Shown here in pieces: positions 8,263 to 20,298 of a stretch of 64,000 bases of DNA. Both the position numbers and the translations under genes were made by a program. Origin of the DNA: Misgurnus anguillicaudatus (lineage: Eukaryota > Chordata > Actinopteri > Cypriniformes > Cobitidae); NCBI RefSeq assembly GCF_027580225.2, contig NC_073346.2:7280001-7344000 (forward strand). Reading direction: 5' to 3'. Under the pieces are notes generated by a model. It saw only the letters and a program-made list of their open reading frames with translations. It was not told where the DNA came from and did no database searches. How positions within the stretch are numbered: the stretch's first letter is position 1; each line of letters begins with the position of its first letter.

Positions 8263-9386
8263 CAACCCAACTGGCCTGGGCGAGTCGATAGCGCTCCTCA
8301 GCGAATGTGCCGGTGTAGCTTTTGGAATGACTCACGATTTTATTGCCTTCATGCAGCTTATCTTTAATTCTTATTTATTTCTTTACAAACGCCTTGAAAT
8401 AGTGACGAATGTGGATTTTTCTAAATGAGGAACAATGTGCCCGAAGCCTTTCATTTGCCAAAAGCACACCCAGCCCGTCTCCATATGCCCTGTAACAGAT
8501 GCTGTCAAAGTGGTTTTGCATTCAATGATCCTTTCCCCCTTGATCATACTGTTTTAGAACAGGGTCACAAAAAGGAATCGCCATTCTCAGACCCTGCTCG
8601 TTCTACTTGAACGCGCAATGAAAATACTTGATCAAATGCGGATGGACGCCGGCATTGCAATTTAGCGAAAAAGCGCCATCTCTGTACGTCTCAGGGCCTT
8701 TTTATGGTTCGCAGTTGCCTTCTAATGTAGACAACAGTTAACCATACGGCGGCGACATCCTTAAAAGAACCGGTGGCATTGTGTCTCGAGCACACAAGGC
8801 AAACAAGAGATTCTTCAAGAGGTGAGTGCGAAGTACAGTTTACTACCACAGGCAATGGCCGCAGAGCTTTTTCTTTAACAGACTCTAATACGTGGAACAC
8901 GTCACCAACTTACATAGGACAGTCTTTCAACTTTAGCACAATTTAAGTTTTTCTACTAGATAATGAGGCTAAAGACGAGCCAAATACGTGATCACTGAAC
9001 AACTGGGACTTTCCATTGTGGATATGTAACGTTATTCCATTAATCTGTCAGCTGTGTCAAATGTGTCAAATGTAAGTGTTTATTTATAATGGGTTTTATC
9101 TAGCCTGAGAGCATGTGCGCCAAGATCGTCCAGCAACGGCAGGCGTGCCATTCTCGACACCATTTAAAAGACGATAGGAATCCTGGGCATGACATAGCCC
9201 CTCTGTGTCTCCTTGAAGTTGTTTCTGTACGTGTAACAAATTAAGAACGAGAAGGTCCTCAGTGTGGGTAGCCAGAGTGCAAGAAGCCCAGTCGTGCTCT
9301 CCTCGTAGGAGTTTCCTCGCTGGTGGCGCACAAAATGCCACGCAACCAGACAAAAGGGGCCACCCAGGAGCCGTCGGTCTGGGCGT

Positions 9387-9460
9387 GCCTCGTTGGCGCA
9401 GTTAGGCAGCGCGTCAGTCTCATAATCTGAAGGTCGTGAGTTCGAGCCTCACACGGGGCA
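9387..9460 (+). tRNA. trnam-cau: Elongator tRNA-Met (CAT), unit 4
   Basis: Same sequence as 4261-4334. Confidence 0.97.
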
Positions 9461-9552
9461 GGGTGCCCTTTTGTCGACTAGTTTGAGCCTTTAGCCCCGT
9501 TTTCCTTCCGCACAGTGTGCCACGCGTCCACGGCCTGAAGGCAAGCGTGTCC

Positions 9553-9624
9553 TCCCTGGTGGTCTAGTGGCTAGGATTCGGCGCTCTCACCGCCGCGGCC
9601 CGGGTTCGATTCCCGGTCAGGGAA
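9553..9624 (+). tRNA. trnae-cuc: tRNA-Glu (CTC), unit 4
   Basis: Same sequence as 1855-1926. Confidence 0.97.
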
Positions 9625-9728
9625 CGCTCTTTTGACGTGCGCTTGCCTTTTTCACCGGCCGGGTTATGCGCAATGCTGGCTTCGAAGGCAAGGATCGCAG
9701 CACCTCCAAGAGGCAAAGCTTCACTGCC

Positions 9729-9807
9729 TCCGGCCCATCGACCTAAGGTTGGACGGCTAAATTGCCTGCCTGCAGTCCTGCGCTCCGCCATCTGAGCAAT
9801 CAGAGCC
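9729..9807 (-). pseudogene. tRNA-Tyr relic (+), unit 4
   Basis: Long form, as at 2031-2109. Confidence 0.72.
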
Positions 9808-9892
9808 TGGTGTGCGTCCTCTGCTCTACTGAGGCATGTTGACGCAGGACAGCAGACACCCAACTTGTGGGAGGAAGGAGTAAAAACAGGAT

Positions 9893-9965
9893 CGAGCCAG
9901 CCAGGAGTCGAACCTAGAATCTTCTGATCCGTAGTCAGACGCGTTATCCATTGCGCCACTGGCCC
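9893..9965 (-). tRNA. trnar-acg: tRNA-Arg (ACG), unit 4
   Basis: Same sequence as 2195-2267. Confidence 0.97.
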
Positions 9966-10039
9966 AACAACCTGGGAAGTCATGCTTGGAGAAGACAGCT
10001 GGATTCTGGAGGCCAGCTGCCAAACTTCATTATTAAATA

Positions 10040-10623
10040 TTAATCCGGTTTTACTCTGCCATCATTAAATCCATTATTACACAATCAATAATTACATGGT
10101 TCCCTGCTGCAGCAGCCAAGGACAAGGCCAAGCTGCAGCGGGTGATCCGCTCGGCAGAGAGAGTGATCAACACCTCTCTACCTTCTCTGGAATCCCTTCA
10201 CAACATCAGGGCTGTGAGAAGGGCAAGAAAAATTATGTCTGACCCATCTCATCCAGGCTGTACCATGTTTCAGCTGCTCCTTTCAGGTAGAAGGCTTCGG
10301 CTCCCGAGAACTGCAAAATCCCGGCATCGCCTGAGCTTCTTTCCCACGGCCGCCAGGCTGCTTAATGACAATTCAATTCCTTTTCAGGACTGAATGCACT
10401 GTTTGCACTTTATTGTTTCTATTACTCCTACTTTTATCATTCAGTATTAGTGTAAGTATCATTATTACTCTTAGCACCTTCCATTCACCTTTCATATGAC
10501 TGTGTATTGTCATATCTTGTTCTGTCTTAATGTTTCGTTTGCCACATTACATCCATGCGTGACTGGATGTAAAGAATTCCAATTGTGTTTGACACTATAT
10601 TGCAATAAATTGAACCTTGAACC
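10040..10623 (+). mobile_element. LINE 3' end, unit 5
   Basis: Same fragment as 2342-2925, open frame intact. Confidence 0.8.
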
Positions 10624-10751
10624 TTCATCTCTACCAGAATGGGAAACCGGGTCATCCCCCGCGTGCCTGTCTCCTGGCGTCTTTGAAAAGGACGCTCCCT
10701 CGGAAGAAAGCGCGATACACAGCACGGGTGGCTACAACAAAGGCAAGAGAA

Positions 10752-10834
10752 TGTCAGAAGTGGGATTCGAACACACGCCTCCAGAGGAGACTGCGACCTG
10801 AACGCAGCGCCTTAGACCGCTCGGCCATCCTGAC
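10752..10834 (-). tRNA. trnal-cag: tRNA-Leu (CAG), unit 5, T-stem mismatch
   Basis: Anticodon CAG is intact, but the base at 10773 changes G52 to T, making T-stem GTGTG opposite CCCAC with a U-C mismatch and altering the first base of the B box. Folding and TFIIIC binding should both suffer; it is probably a weak or inactive copy. Confidence 0.9.
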
Positions 10835-11956
10835 CAACCCATGGTCCGGGCGAGTCGATTGCGCTCCTCAGCGAATGTGCCGGTGTAGCTTTTGGAATGA
10901 CTCACGATTTTATTGCCTTCATGCAGCTCATCTTTAATTCTTATTTATTTCTTTACAAACGCCTTGAAATAGTGACGAATGTGGATTTTTCGAAATGAGG
11001 AACAATGTGCCCGAAGCCTTTCATTTGCCAAAAGCACACCCAGCCCGTCTCCATATGCCCTGTAACGGATGCTGTCAAAGTGGTTTTGCATTCAATGATC
11101 CTTTCCCCCTTGATCATACTGTTTTAGAACAGGGTCACAAAAAGGAATCGCCATTCTCAGACCCTGCTCGTTCTACTTGAACGCGCAATGAAAATACTTG
11201 ATCAAATGCGGATGGACGCCGGCATTGCAATTTAGCGAAAAAGCGCCATCTCTGTACGTCTCAGGGCCTTTTTATGGTTCGCAGTTGCCTTCTAATGTAG
11301 ACAACAGTTAACCATACGGCGGCGACATCCTTAAAAGAACCGGTAGCATTGTGTCTCGAGCACACAAGGCAAACAAGAGATTCTTCAAGAGGTGAGTGCG
11401 AAGTACAGTTTACTGCCACAGGCAATGGCCGCAGAGCTTTTTCTTTAACAGACTCTAATACGTGGAACACGTCACCAACTTACATAGGACAGTCTTTCAA
11501 CTTTAGCACAATTTAAGTTTTTCTACTAGATAATGAGGCTAAAGACGAGCCAAACACGTGATCACTGAACAACTGGGACTTTGCATTGTGGATATGTAAC
11601 GTTATTCCATTAATCTGTCAGCTGTGTCAAATGTGTCAAATGTAAGTGTTTATTTATAATGGGTTTTATCTAGCCTGAGAGCATGTGCGCCAAGATCGTC
11701 CAGCAACGGCAGGCGTGCCATTCTCGACACCATTTAAAAGACGATAGGAATCCTGGGCATGACATAGCCCCTCTGTGTCTCCTTGAAGTTGTTTCTGTAC
11801 GTGTAACAAATTAAGAACGAGAAGGTCCTCAGTGTGGGTAGCCAGAGTGCAAGAAGCCCAGTCGTGCTCTCCTCGCAGGAGTTTCCTCGCTGGTGGCGCA
11901 CAAAATGCCACGCAACCAGACACAAGGGGCCACCCAGGAGCCGTCGGTCTGGGCGT

Positions 11957-12030
11957 GCCTCGTTGGCGCAGTTAGGCAGCGCGTCAGTCTCATAATCTGA
12001 AGGTCGTGAGTTCGAGCCTCACACGGGGCA
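11957..12030 (+). tRNA. trnam-cau: Elongator tRNA-Met (CAT), unit 5
   Basis: Same sequence as 4261-4334. Confidence 0.97.
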
Positions 12031-12122
12031 GGGTGCCCTTTTGTCGACTAGTTTGAGCCTTTAGCCCCGTTTTCCTTCCGCACAGTGTGCCACGCGTCCA
12101 CGGCCTGAAGGCCAGCGTGTCA

Positions 12123-12194
12123 TCCCTGGTGGTCTAGTGGCTAGGATTCGGCGCTCTCACCGCCGCGGCCCGGGTTCGATTCCCGGTCAGGGAA
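12123..12194 (+). tRNA. trnae-cuc: tRNA-Glu (CTC), unit 5
   Basis: Gene sequence as 1855-1926. The base just before the gene is A instead of C. Confidence 0.97.
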
Positions 12195-12298
12195 CGCTCT
12201 TTTGACGTGCGCTTGCCTTTTTCACCGGCCGGGTTATGCGCAATGCTGGCTTCGAAGGCAAGGATCGCAGCACCTCCAAGAGGCAAAGCTTCACTGCC

Positions 12299-12368
12299 TC
12301 CGGCCCATCGACCTAAGGTTGGACGGCTAAATTGCCTGCCTGCAGTCCTGCGCTCCGCAATCAGAGCC
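12299..12368 (-). pseudogene. tRNA-Tyr relic (-), unit 5
   Basis: Deleted form, as at 4603-4672. Confidence 0.7.
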
Positions 12369-12453
12369 TGGTGTGCGTCCTCTGCTCTACTGAGGCATGT
12401 TGACGCAGGACAGCAGACACCCAACTTGTGGGAGGAAGGAGTAAAAACAGGAT

Positions 12454-12526
12454 CGAGCCAGCCAGGAGTCGAACCTAGAATCTTCTGATCCGTAGTCAGA
12501 CGCGTTATCCATTGCGCCACTGGCCC
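12454..12526 (-). tRNA. trnar-acg: tRNA-Arg (ACG), unit 5
   Basis: Same sequence as 2195-2267. Confidence 0.97.
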
Positions 12527-12600
12527 AACAACCTGGGAAGTCATGCTTGGAGAAGACAGCTGGATTCTGGAGGCCAGCTGCCAAACTTCATTATTAAATA

Positions 12601-13184
12601 TTAATCCGGTTTTACTCTGCCATCATTAAATCCATTATTACACAATCAATAATTACATGGTTCCCTGCTGCAGCAGCCAAGGACAAGGCCAAGCTGCAGC
12701 GGGTGATCCGCTCGGCAGAGAGAGTGATCAACACCTCTCTACCTTCTCTGGAATCCCTTCACAACATCAGGGCTGTGAGAAGGGCAAGAAAAATTATGTC
12801 TGACCCATCTCATCCAGGCTGTACCATGTTTCAGCTGCTCCTTTCAGGTAGAAGGCTTCGGCTCCCGAGAACTGCAAAATCCCGGCATCGCCTGAGCTTC
12901 TTTCCCACGGCCGCCAGGCTGCTTAATGACAATTCAATTCCTTTTCAGGACTGAATGCACTGTTTGCACTTTATTGTTTCTATTACTCCTACTTTTATCA
13001 TTCAGTATTAGTGTAAGTATCATTATTACTCTTAGCACCTTCCATTCACCTTCCATATGACTGTGTATTGTCATATCTTGTTCTGTCTTAATGTTTCGTT
13101 TGACACATTACATCCATGCGTGACTGGATGTAAAGAATTCCAATTGTGTTTGACACTATATTGCAATAAATTGAACCTTGAACC
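12601..13184 (+). mobile_element. LINE 3' end, unit 6
   Basis: Same fragment as 2342-2925 with the FD 3' UTR substitution. Confidence 0.8.
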
Positions 13185-13312
13185 TTCATCTCTACCAGAA
13201 TGGGAAACCGGGTCATCCCCCGCGTGCCTGTCTCCTGGCGTCTTTGAAAAGGACGCTCCCTCGGAAGAAAGCGCGATACACAGCACGGGTGGCTACAACA
13301 AAGGCAAGAGAA

Positions 13313-13395
13313 TGTCAGAAGTGGGATTCGAACCCACGCCTCCAGAGGAGACTGCGACCTGAACGCAGCGCCTTAGACCGCTCGGCCATCCTGAC
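13313..13395 (-). tRNA. trnal-cag: tRNA-Leu (CAG), unit 6
   Basis: Same sequence as 482-564. Confidence 0.97.
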
Positions 13396-14519
13396 CAACC
13401 CAACTGGCCCGGGCGAGTCGATTGCGCTCCTCAGCGAATGTGCCGGTGTAGCTTTTGGAATGACTCACGATTTTATTGCCTTCATGCAGCTCATCTTTAA
13501 TTCTTATTTATTTCTTTACAAACGCCTTGAAATAGTGACGAATGTGGATTTTTCGAAATGAGGAACAATGTGCCCGAAGCCTTTCATTTGCCAAAAGCAC
13601 ACCCAGCCCGTCTCCATATGCCCTGTAACGGATGCTGTCAAAGTGGTTTTGCATTCAATGATCCTTTCCCCCTTGATCATACTGTTTTAGAACAGGGTCA
13701 CAAAAAGGAATCGCCATTCTCAGACCCTGCTCGTTCTACTTGAACGCGCAATGAAAATACTTGATCAAATGCGGATGGACGCCGGCATTGCAATTTAGCG
13801 AAAAAGCGCCATCTCTGTACGTCTCAGGGCCTTTTTATGGTTCGCAGTTGCCTTCTAATGTAGACAACAGTTAACCATACGGCGGCGACATCCTTAAAAG
13901 AACCGGTGGCATTGTGTCTCGAGCACACAAGGCAAACAAGAGATTCTTCAAGAGGTGAGTGCGAAGTACAGTTTACTGCCACAGGCAATGGCCGCAGAGC
14001 TTTTTCTTTAACAGACTCTAATACGTGGAACACGTCACCAACTTACATAGGACAGTCTTTCAACTTTAGCACAATTTAAGTTTTTCTACTAGATAATGAG
14101 GCTAAAGACGAGCCAAATACGTGATCACTGAACAACTGGGACTTTCCATTGTGGATATGTAACGTTATTCCATTAATCTGTCAGCTGTGTCAAATGTGTC
14201 AAATGTAAGTGTTTATTTATAATGGGTTTTATCTAGCCTGAGAGCATGTGCGCCAAGATCGTCCAGCAACGGCAGGCGTGCCATTCTCGACACCATTTAA
14301 AAGACGATAGGAATCCTGGGCATGACATAGCCCCTCTGTGTCTCCTTGAAGTTGTTTCTGTACGTGTAACAAATTAAGAACGAGAAGGTCCTCAGTGTGG
14401 GTAGCCATAGTGCAAGAAGCCCAGTCGTGCTCTCCTCGTAGGAGTTTCCTCGCTGGTGGCGCACAAAATGCCACGCAACCAGACAAAAGGGGCCACCCAG
14501 GAGCCGTCGGTCTGGGCGT

Positions 14520-14593
14520 GCCTCGTTGGCGCAGTTAGGCAGCGCGTCAGTCTCATAATCTGAAAGTCGTGAGTTCGAGCCTCACACGGGGCA
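14520..14593 (+). tRNA. trnam-cau: Elongator tRNA-Met (CAT), unit 6, G45A variant
   Basis: The variable loop is AAGTC instead of AGGTC (base 14565). G46 stays but the RAGGU context of m7G methylation is lost. The terminator flank is CCATTTTG, and T4 is kept. Confidence 0.96.
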
Positions 14594-14685
14594 GGGTGCC
14601 ATTTTGTCGACTAGTTTGAGCCTTTAGCCCCGTTTTCCTTCCGCACAGTGTGCCACGCGTCCACGGCCTGAAGGCCAGCGTGTCC

Positions 14686-14757
14686 TCCCTGGTGGTCTAG
14701 TGGCTAGGATTCGGCGCTCTCACCGCCGCGGCCCGGGTTCGATTCCCGGTCAGGGAA
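14686..14757 (+). tRNA. trnae-cuc: tRNA-Glu (CTC), unit 6
   Basis: Same sequence as 1855-1926. Confidence 0.97.
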
Positions 14758-14861
14758 CGCTCTTTTGACGTGCGCTTGCCTTTTTCACCGGCCGGGTTAT
14801 GCGCAATGCTGGCTTCGAAGGCAAGGATCGCAGCACCTCCAAGAGGCAAAGCTTCACTGCC

Positions 14862-14931
14862 TCCGGCCCATCGACCTAAGGTTGGACGGCTAAATTGCCT
14901 GCCTGCAGTCCTGCGCTCCGCAATCAGAGCC
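14862..14931 (-). pseudogene. tRNA-Tyr relic (-), unit 6
   Basis: Deleted form, as at 4603-4672. Confidence 0.7.
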
Positions 14932-15016
14932 TGGTGTGCATCCTCTGCTCTACTGAGGCATGTTGACGCAGGACAGCAGACACCCAACTTGTGGGAGGAA
15001 GGAGTAAAAACAGGAT

Positions 15017-15089
15017 CGAGCCAGCCAGGAGTCGAACCTAGAATCTTCTGATCCGTAGTCAGACGCGTTATCCATTGCGCCACTGGCCC
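15017..15089 (-). tRNA. trnar-acg: tRNA-Arg (ACG), unit 6
   Basis: Same sequence as 2195-2267. Confidence 0.97.
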
Positions 15090-15163
15090 AACAACCTGGG
15101 AAGTCATGCTTGGAGAAGACAGCTGGATTCTGGAGGCCAGCTGCCAAACTTCATTATTAAATA

Positions 15164-15747
15164 TTAATCCGGTTTTACTCTGCCATCATTAAATCCATTA
15201 TTACACAATCAATAATTACATGGTTCCCTGCTGCAGCAGCCAAGGACAAGGCCAAGCTGCAGCGGGTGATCCGCTCGGCAGAGAGAGTGATCAACACCTC
15301 TCTACCTTCTCTGGAATCCCTTCACAACATCAGGGCTGTGAGAAGGGCAAGAAAAATTATGTCTGACCCATCTCATCCAGGCTGTACCATGTTTCAGCTG
15401 CTCCTTTCAGGTAGAAGGCTTCGGCTCCCGAGAACTGCAAAATCCCGGCATCGCCTGAGCTTCTTTCCCACGGCCGCCAGGCTGCTTAATGACAATTCAA
15501 TTCCTTTTCAGGACTGAATGCACTGTTTGCACTTTATTGTTTCTATTACTCCTACTTTTATCATTCAGTATTAGTGTAAGTATCATTATTACTCTTAGCA
15601 CCTTCCATTCACCTTCCATATGACTGTGTATTGTCATATCTTGTTCTGTCTTAATGTTTCGTTTGCCACATTACATCCATGCGTGACTGGATGTAAAGAA
15701 TTCCAATTGTGTTTGACACTATATTGCAATAAATTGAACCTTGAACC
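15164..15747 (+). mobile_element. LINE 3' end, unit 7
   Basis: Same fragment as 2342-2925, open frame intact. Confidence 0.8.
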
Positions 15748-15875
15748 TTCATCTCTACCAGAATGGGAAACCGGGTCATCCCCCGCGTGCCTGTCTCCTG
15801 GCGTCTTTGAAAAGGACGCTCCCTCGGAAGAAAGCGCGATACACAGCACGGGTGGCTACAACAAAGGCAAGAGAA

Positions 15876-15958
15876 TGTCAGAAGTGGGATTCGAACCCAC
15901 GCCTCCAGAGGAGACTGCGACCTGAACGCAGCGCCTTAGACCGCTCGGCCATCCTGAC
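15876..15958 (-). tRNA. trnal-cag: tRNA-Leu (CAG), unit 7
   Basis: Same sequence as 482-564. Confidence 0.97.
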
Positions 15959-17082
15959 CAACCCAACTGGCCTGGGCGAGTCGATTGCGCTCCTCAGCGA
16001 ATGTGCCGGTGTAGCTTTTGGAATGACTCACGATTTTATTGCCTTCATGCAGCTCATCTTTAATTCTTATTTATTTCTTTACAAACGCCTTGAAATAGTG
16101 ACGAATGTGGATTTTTCGAAATGAGGAACAATGTGCCCAAAGCCTTTCATTTGCCAAAAGCACACCCAGCCCGTCTCCATATGCCCTGTAACGGATGCTG
16201 TCAAAGTGGTTTTGCATTCAATGATCCTTTCCCCCTTGATCATACTGTTTTAGAACAGGGTCACAAAAAGGAATCGCCATTCTCAGACCCTGCTCGTTCT
16301 ACTTGAACGCGCAATGAAAATACTTGATCAAATGCGGATGGACGCCGGCATTGCAATTTAGCGAAAAAGCGCCATCTCTGTACGTCTCAGGGCCTTTTTA
16401 TGGTTCGCAGTTGCCTTCTAATGTAGACAACAGTTAACCATACGGCGGCGACATCCTTAAAAGAACCGGTGGCATTGTGTCTCGAGCACACAAGGCAAAC
16501 AAGAGATTCTTCAAGAGGTGAGTGCGAAGTACAGTTTACTGCCACAGGCAATGGCCGCAGAGCTTTTTCTTTAACAGACTCTAATACGTGGAACACGTCA
16601 CCAACTTACATAGGACAGTCTTTCAACTTTAGCACAATTTAAGTTTTTCTACTAGATAATGAGGCTAAAGACGAGCCAAATACGTGATCACTGAACAACT
16701 GGGACTTTCCATTGTGGATATGTAACGTTATTCCATTAATCTGTCAGCTGTGTCAAATGTGTCAAATGTAAGTGTTTATTTATAATGGGTTTTATCTAGC
16801 CTGAGAGCATGTGCGCCAAGATCGTCCAGCAACGGCAGGCGTGCCATTCTCGACACCATTTAAAAGACGATAGGAATCCTGGGCATGACATAGCCCCTCT
16901 GTGTCTCCTTGAAGTTGTTTCTGTACGTGTAACAAATTAAGAACGAGAAGGTCCTCAGTGTGGGTAGCCAGAGTACAAGAAGCCCAGTCGTGCTCTCCTC
17001 GTAGGAGTTTCCTCGCTGGTGGCGCACAAAATGCCACGCAACCAGACAAAAGGGGCCACCCAGGAGCCGTCGGTCTGGGCGT

Positions 17083-17156
17083 GCCTCGTTGGCGCAGTTA
17101 GGCAGCGCGTCAGTCTCATAATCTGAAGGTCGTGAGTTCGAGCCTCACACGGGGCA
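17083..17156 (+). tRNA. trnam-cau: Elongator tRNA-Met (CAT), unit 7
   Basis: Same sequence as 4261-4334. Confidence 0.97.
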
Positions 17157-17248
17157 GGGTGCCCTTTTGTCGACTAGTTTGAGCCTTTAGCCCCGTTTTC
17201 CTTCCGCACAGTGTGCCACGCGTCCACGGCCTGAAGGCCAGCGTGTCC

Positions 17249-17320
17249 TCCCTGGTGGTCTAGTGGCTAGGATTCGGCGCTCTCACCGCCGCGGCCCGGG
17301 TTCGATTCCCGGTCAGGGAA
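17249..17320 (+). tRNA. trnae-cuc: tRNA-Glu (CTC), unit 7
   Basis: Same sequence as 1855-1926. Confidence 0.97.
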
Positions 17321-17424
17321 CGCTCTTTTGACGTGCGCTTGCCTTTTTCACCGGCCGGGTTATGCGCAATGCTGGCTTCGAAGGCAAGGATCGCAGCACC
17401 TCCAAGAGGCAAAGCTTCACTGCC

Positions 17425-17494
17425 TCCGGCCCATCGACCTAAGGTTGGACGGCTAAATTGCCTGCCTGCAGTCCTGCGCTCCGCAATCAGAGCC
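17425..17494 (-). pseudogene. tRNA-Tyr relic (-), unit 7
   Basis: Deleted form, as at 4603-4672. Confidence 0.7.
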
Positions 17495-17579
17495 TGGTGT
17501 CCGTCCTCTGCTCTACTGAGGCATGTTGACGCAGGACAGCAGACACCCAACTTGTGGGAGGAAGGAGTAAAAACAGGAT

Positions 17580-17652
17580 CGAGCCAGCCAGGAGTCGAAC
17601 CTAGAATCTTCTGATCCGTAGTCAGACGCGTTATCCATTGCGCCACTGGCCC
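17580..17652 (-). tRNA. trnar-acg: tRNA-Arg (ACG), unit 7
   Basis: Same sequence as 2195-2267. Confidence 0.97.
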
Positions 17653-17726
17653 AACAACCTGGGAAGTCATGCTTGGAGAAGACAGCTGGATTCTGGAGGC
17701 CAGCTGCCAAACTTCATTATTAAATA

Positions 17727-18310
17727 TTAATCCGGTTTTACTCTGCCATCATTAAATCCATTATTACACAATCAATAATTACATGGTTCCCTGCTGCAGC
17801 AGCCAAGGACAAGGCCAAGCTGCAGCGGGTGATCCGCTCGGCAGAGAGAGTGATCAACACCTCTCTACCTTCTCTGGAATCCCTTCACAACATCAGGGCT
17901 GTGAGAAGGGCAAGAAAAATTATGTCTGACCCATCTCATCCAGGCTGTACCATGTTTCAGCTGCTCCTTTCAGGTAGAAGGCTTCGGCTCCCGAGAACTG
18001 CAAAATCCCGGCATCGCCTGAGCTTCTTTCCCACGGCCGCCAGGCTGCTTAATGACAATCCAATTCCTTTTCAGGACTGAATGCACTGTTTGCACTTTAT
18101 TGTTTCTATTACTCCTACTTTTATCATTCAGTATTAGTGTAAGTATCATTATTACTCTTAGCACCTTCCATTCACCTTCCATATGACTGTGTATTGTCAT
18201 ATCTTGTTCTGTCTTAATGTTTCGTTTGCCACATTACATCCATGCGTGACTGGATGTAAAGAATTCCAATTGTGTTTGACACTATATTGCAATAAATTGA
18301 ACCTTGAACC
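17727..18310 (+). mobile_element. LINE 3' end, unit 8
   Basis: Same fragment as 2342-2925, open frame intact. Confidence 0.8.
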
Positions 18311-18438
18311 TTCATCTCTACCAAAATGGGAAACCGGGTCATCCCCCGCGTGCCTGTCTCCTGGCGTCTTTGAAAAGGACGCTCCCTCGGAAGAAAGCGC
18401 GATACACAGCACGGGTGGCTACAACAAAGGTAAGAGAA

Positions 18439-18521
18439 TGTCAGAAGTGGGATTCGAACCCACGCCTCCAGAGGAGACTGCGACCTGAACGCAGCGCCTT
18501 AGACCGCTCGGCCATCCTGAC
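18439..18521 (-). tRNA. trnal-cag: tRNA-Leu (CAG), unit 8
   Basis: Same sequence as 482-564. Confidence 0.97.
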
Positions 18522-19645
18522 CAACCCAACTGGCCTGGGCGAGTCGATAGCGCTCCTCAGCGAATGTGCCGGTGTAGCTTTTGGAATGACTCACGATTTT
18601 ATTGCCTTCATGCAGCTTATCTTTAATTCTTATTTATTTCTTTACAAACGCCTTGAAATAGTGACGAATGTGGATTTTTCTAAATGAGGAACAATGTGCC
18701 CGAAGCCTTTCATTTGCCAAAAGCACACCCAGCCCGTCTCCATATGCCCTGTAACAGATGCTGTCAAAGTGGTTTTGCATTCAATGATCCTTTCCCCCTT
18801 GATCATACTGTTTTAGAACAGGGTCACAAAAAGGAATCGCCATTCTCAGACCCTGCTCGTTCTACTTGAACGCGCAATGAAAATACTTGATCAAATGCGG
18901 ATGGACGCCGGCATTGCAATTTAGCGAAAAAGCGCCATCTCTGTACGTCTCAGGGCCTTTTTATGGTTCGCAGTTGCCTTCTAATGTAGACAACAGTTAA
19001 CCATACGGCGGCGACATCCTTAAAAGAACCGGTGGCATTGTGTCTCGAGCACACAAGGCAAACAAGAGATTCTTCAAGAGGTGAGTGCGAAGTACAGTTT
19101 ACTACCACAGGCAATGGCCGCAGAGCTTTTTCTTTAACAGACTCTAATACGTGGAACACGTCACCAACTTACATAGGACAGTCTTTCAACTTTAGCACAA
19201 TTTAAGTTTTTCTACTAGATAATGAGGCTAAAGACGAGCCAAATACGTGATCACTGAACAACTGGGACTTTCCATTGTGGATATGTAACGTTATTCCATT
19301 AATCTGTCAGCTGTGTCAAATGTGTCAAATGTAAGTGTTTATTTATAATGGGTTTTATCTAGCCTGAGAGCATGTGCGCCAAGATCGTCCAGCAACGGCA
19401 GGCGTGCCATTCTCGACACCATTTAAAAGACGATAGGAATCCTGGGCATGACATAGCCCCTCTGTGTCTCCTTGAAGTTGTTTCTGTACGTGTAACAAAT
19501 TAAGAACGAAAAGGTCCTCAGTGTGGGTAGCCAGAGTGCAAGAAGCCCAGTCGTGCTCTCCTCGTAGGAGTTTCCTCGCTGGTGGCGCACAAAATGCCAC
19601 GCAACCAGACAAAAGGGGCCACCCAGGAGCCGTTGGTCTGGGCGT

Positions 19646-19719
19646 GCCTCGTTGGCGCAGTTAGGCAGCGCGTCAGTCTCATAATCTGAAGGTCGTGAGT
19701 TCGAGCCTCACACGGGGCA
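19646..19719 (+). tRNA. trnam-cau: Elongator tRNA-Met (CAT), unit 8
   Basis: Same sequence as 4261-4334. Confidence 0.97.
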
Positions 19720-19811
19720 GGGTGCCCTTTTGTCGACTAGTTTGAGCCTTTAGCCCCGTTTTCCTTCCGCACAGTGTGCCACGCGTCCACGGCCTGAAGG
19801 CCAGCGTGTCC

Positions 19812-19883
19812 TCCCTGGTGGTCTAGTGGCTAGGATTCGGCGCTCTCACCGCCGCGGCCCGGGTTCGATTCCCGGTCAGGGAA
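19812..19883 (+). tRNA. trnae-cuc: tRNA-Glu (CTC), unit 8
   Basis: Same sequence as 1855-1926. Confidence 0.97.
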
Positions 19884-19987
19884 CGCTCTTTTGACGTGCG
19901 CTTGCCTTTTTCACCGGCCGGGTTATGCGCAATGCTGGCTTCGAAGGCAAGGATCGCAGCACCTCCAAGAGGCAAAGCTTCACTGCC

Positions 19988-20066
19988 TCCGGCCCATCGA
20001 CCTAAGGTTGGACGGCTAAATTGCCTGCCTGCAGTCCTGCGCTCCGCCATCTGAGCAATCAGAGCC
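19988..20066 (-). pseudogene. tRNA-Tyr relic (+), unit 8
   Basis: Long form, as at 2031-2109. Confidence 0.72.
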
Positions 20067-20151
20067 TGGTGTGCGTCCTCTGCTCTACTGAGGCATGTTG
20101 ACGCAGGACAGCAGACACCCAACTTGTGGGAGGAAGGAGTAAAAACAGGAT

Positions 20152-20224
20152 CGAGCCAGCCAGGAGTCGAACCTAGAATCTTCTGATCCGTAGTCAGACG
20201 CGTTATCCATTGCGCCACTGGCCC
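20152..20224 (-). tRNA. trnar-acg: tRNA-Arg (ACG), unit 8
   Basis: Same sequence as 2195-2267. Confidence 0.97.
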
Positions 20225-20298
20225 AACAACCTGGGAAGTCATGCTTGGAGAAGACAGCTGGATTCTGGAGGCCAGCTGCCAAACTTCATTATTAAATA

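Larger units (their letters stand above)
7468..10039. repeat. Unit 4, K b +
   Basis: 2572 bp. Shares TTTACTACCACA in its long spacer (8263-9386) with unit 8 only. Confidence 0.95.
10040..12600. repeat. Unit 5, E a -, 2-bp loss beside Leu
   Basis: 2561 bp. The Leu 5' flank reads CCCATGGTCCGGG, two bases shorter than CCCAACTGGCCCGGG elsewhere. It shares this and the Leu T-stem change with unit 11 only. Long spacer at 10835-11956. Confidence 0.95.
12601..15163. repeat. Unit 6, E b -, FD subtype
   Basis: 2563 bp. FD subtype, shared with units 13 and 19: GTTTGACACATT in the LINE 3' UTR, AGCCATAGTG before Met, Met G45A, and A before the Met terminator. Long spacer at 13396-14519. Confidence 0.95.
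15164..17726. repeat. Unit 7, E b -, PK subtype
   Basis: 2563 bp. PK subtype (GTGCCCAAAGCC in the spacer), shared with units 14, 20 and 25, each of which follows an FD or FD-ended unit. Long spacer at 15959-17082. Confidence 0.95.
17727..20298. repeat. Unit 8, K b +
   Basis: 2572 bp. Closest to unit 4 (shared TTTACTACCACA). Long spacer at 18522-19645. Confidence 0.95.
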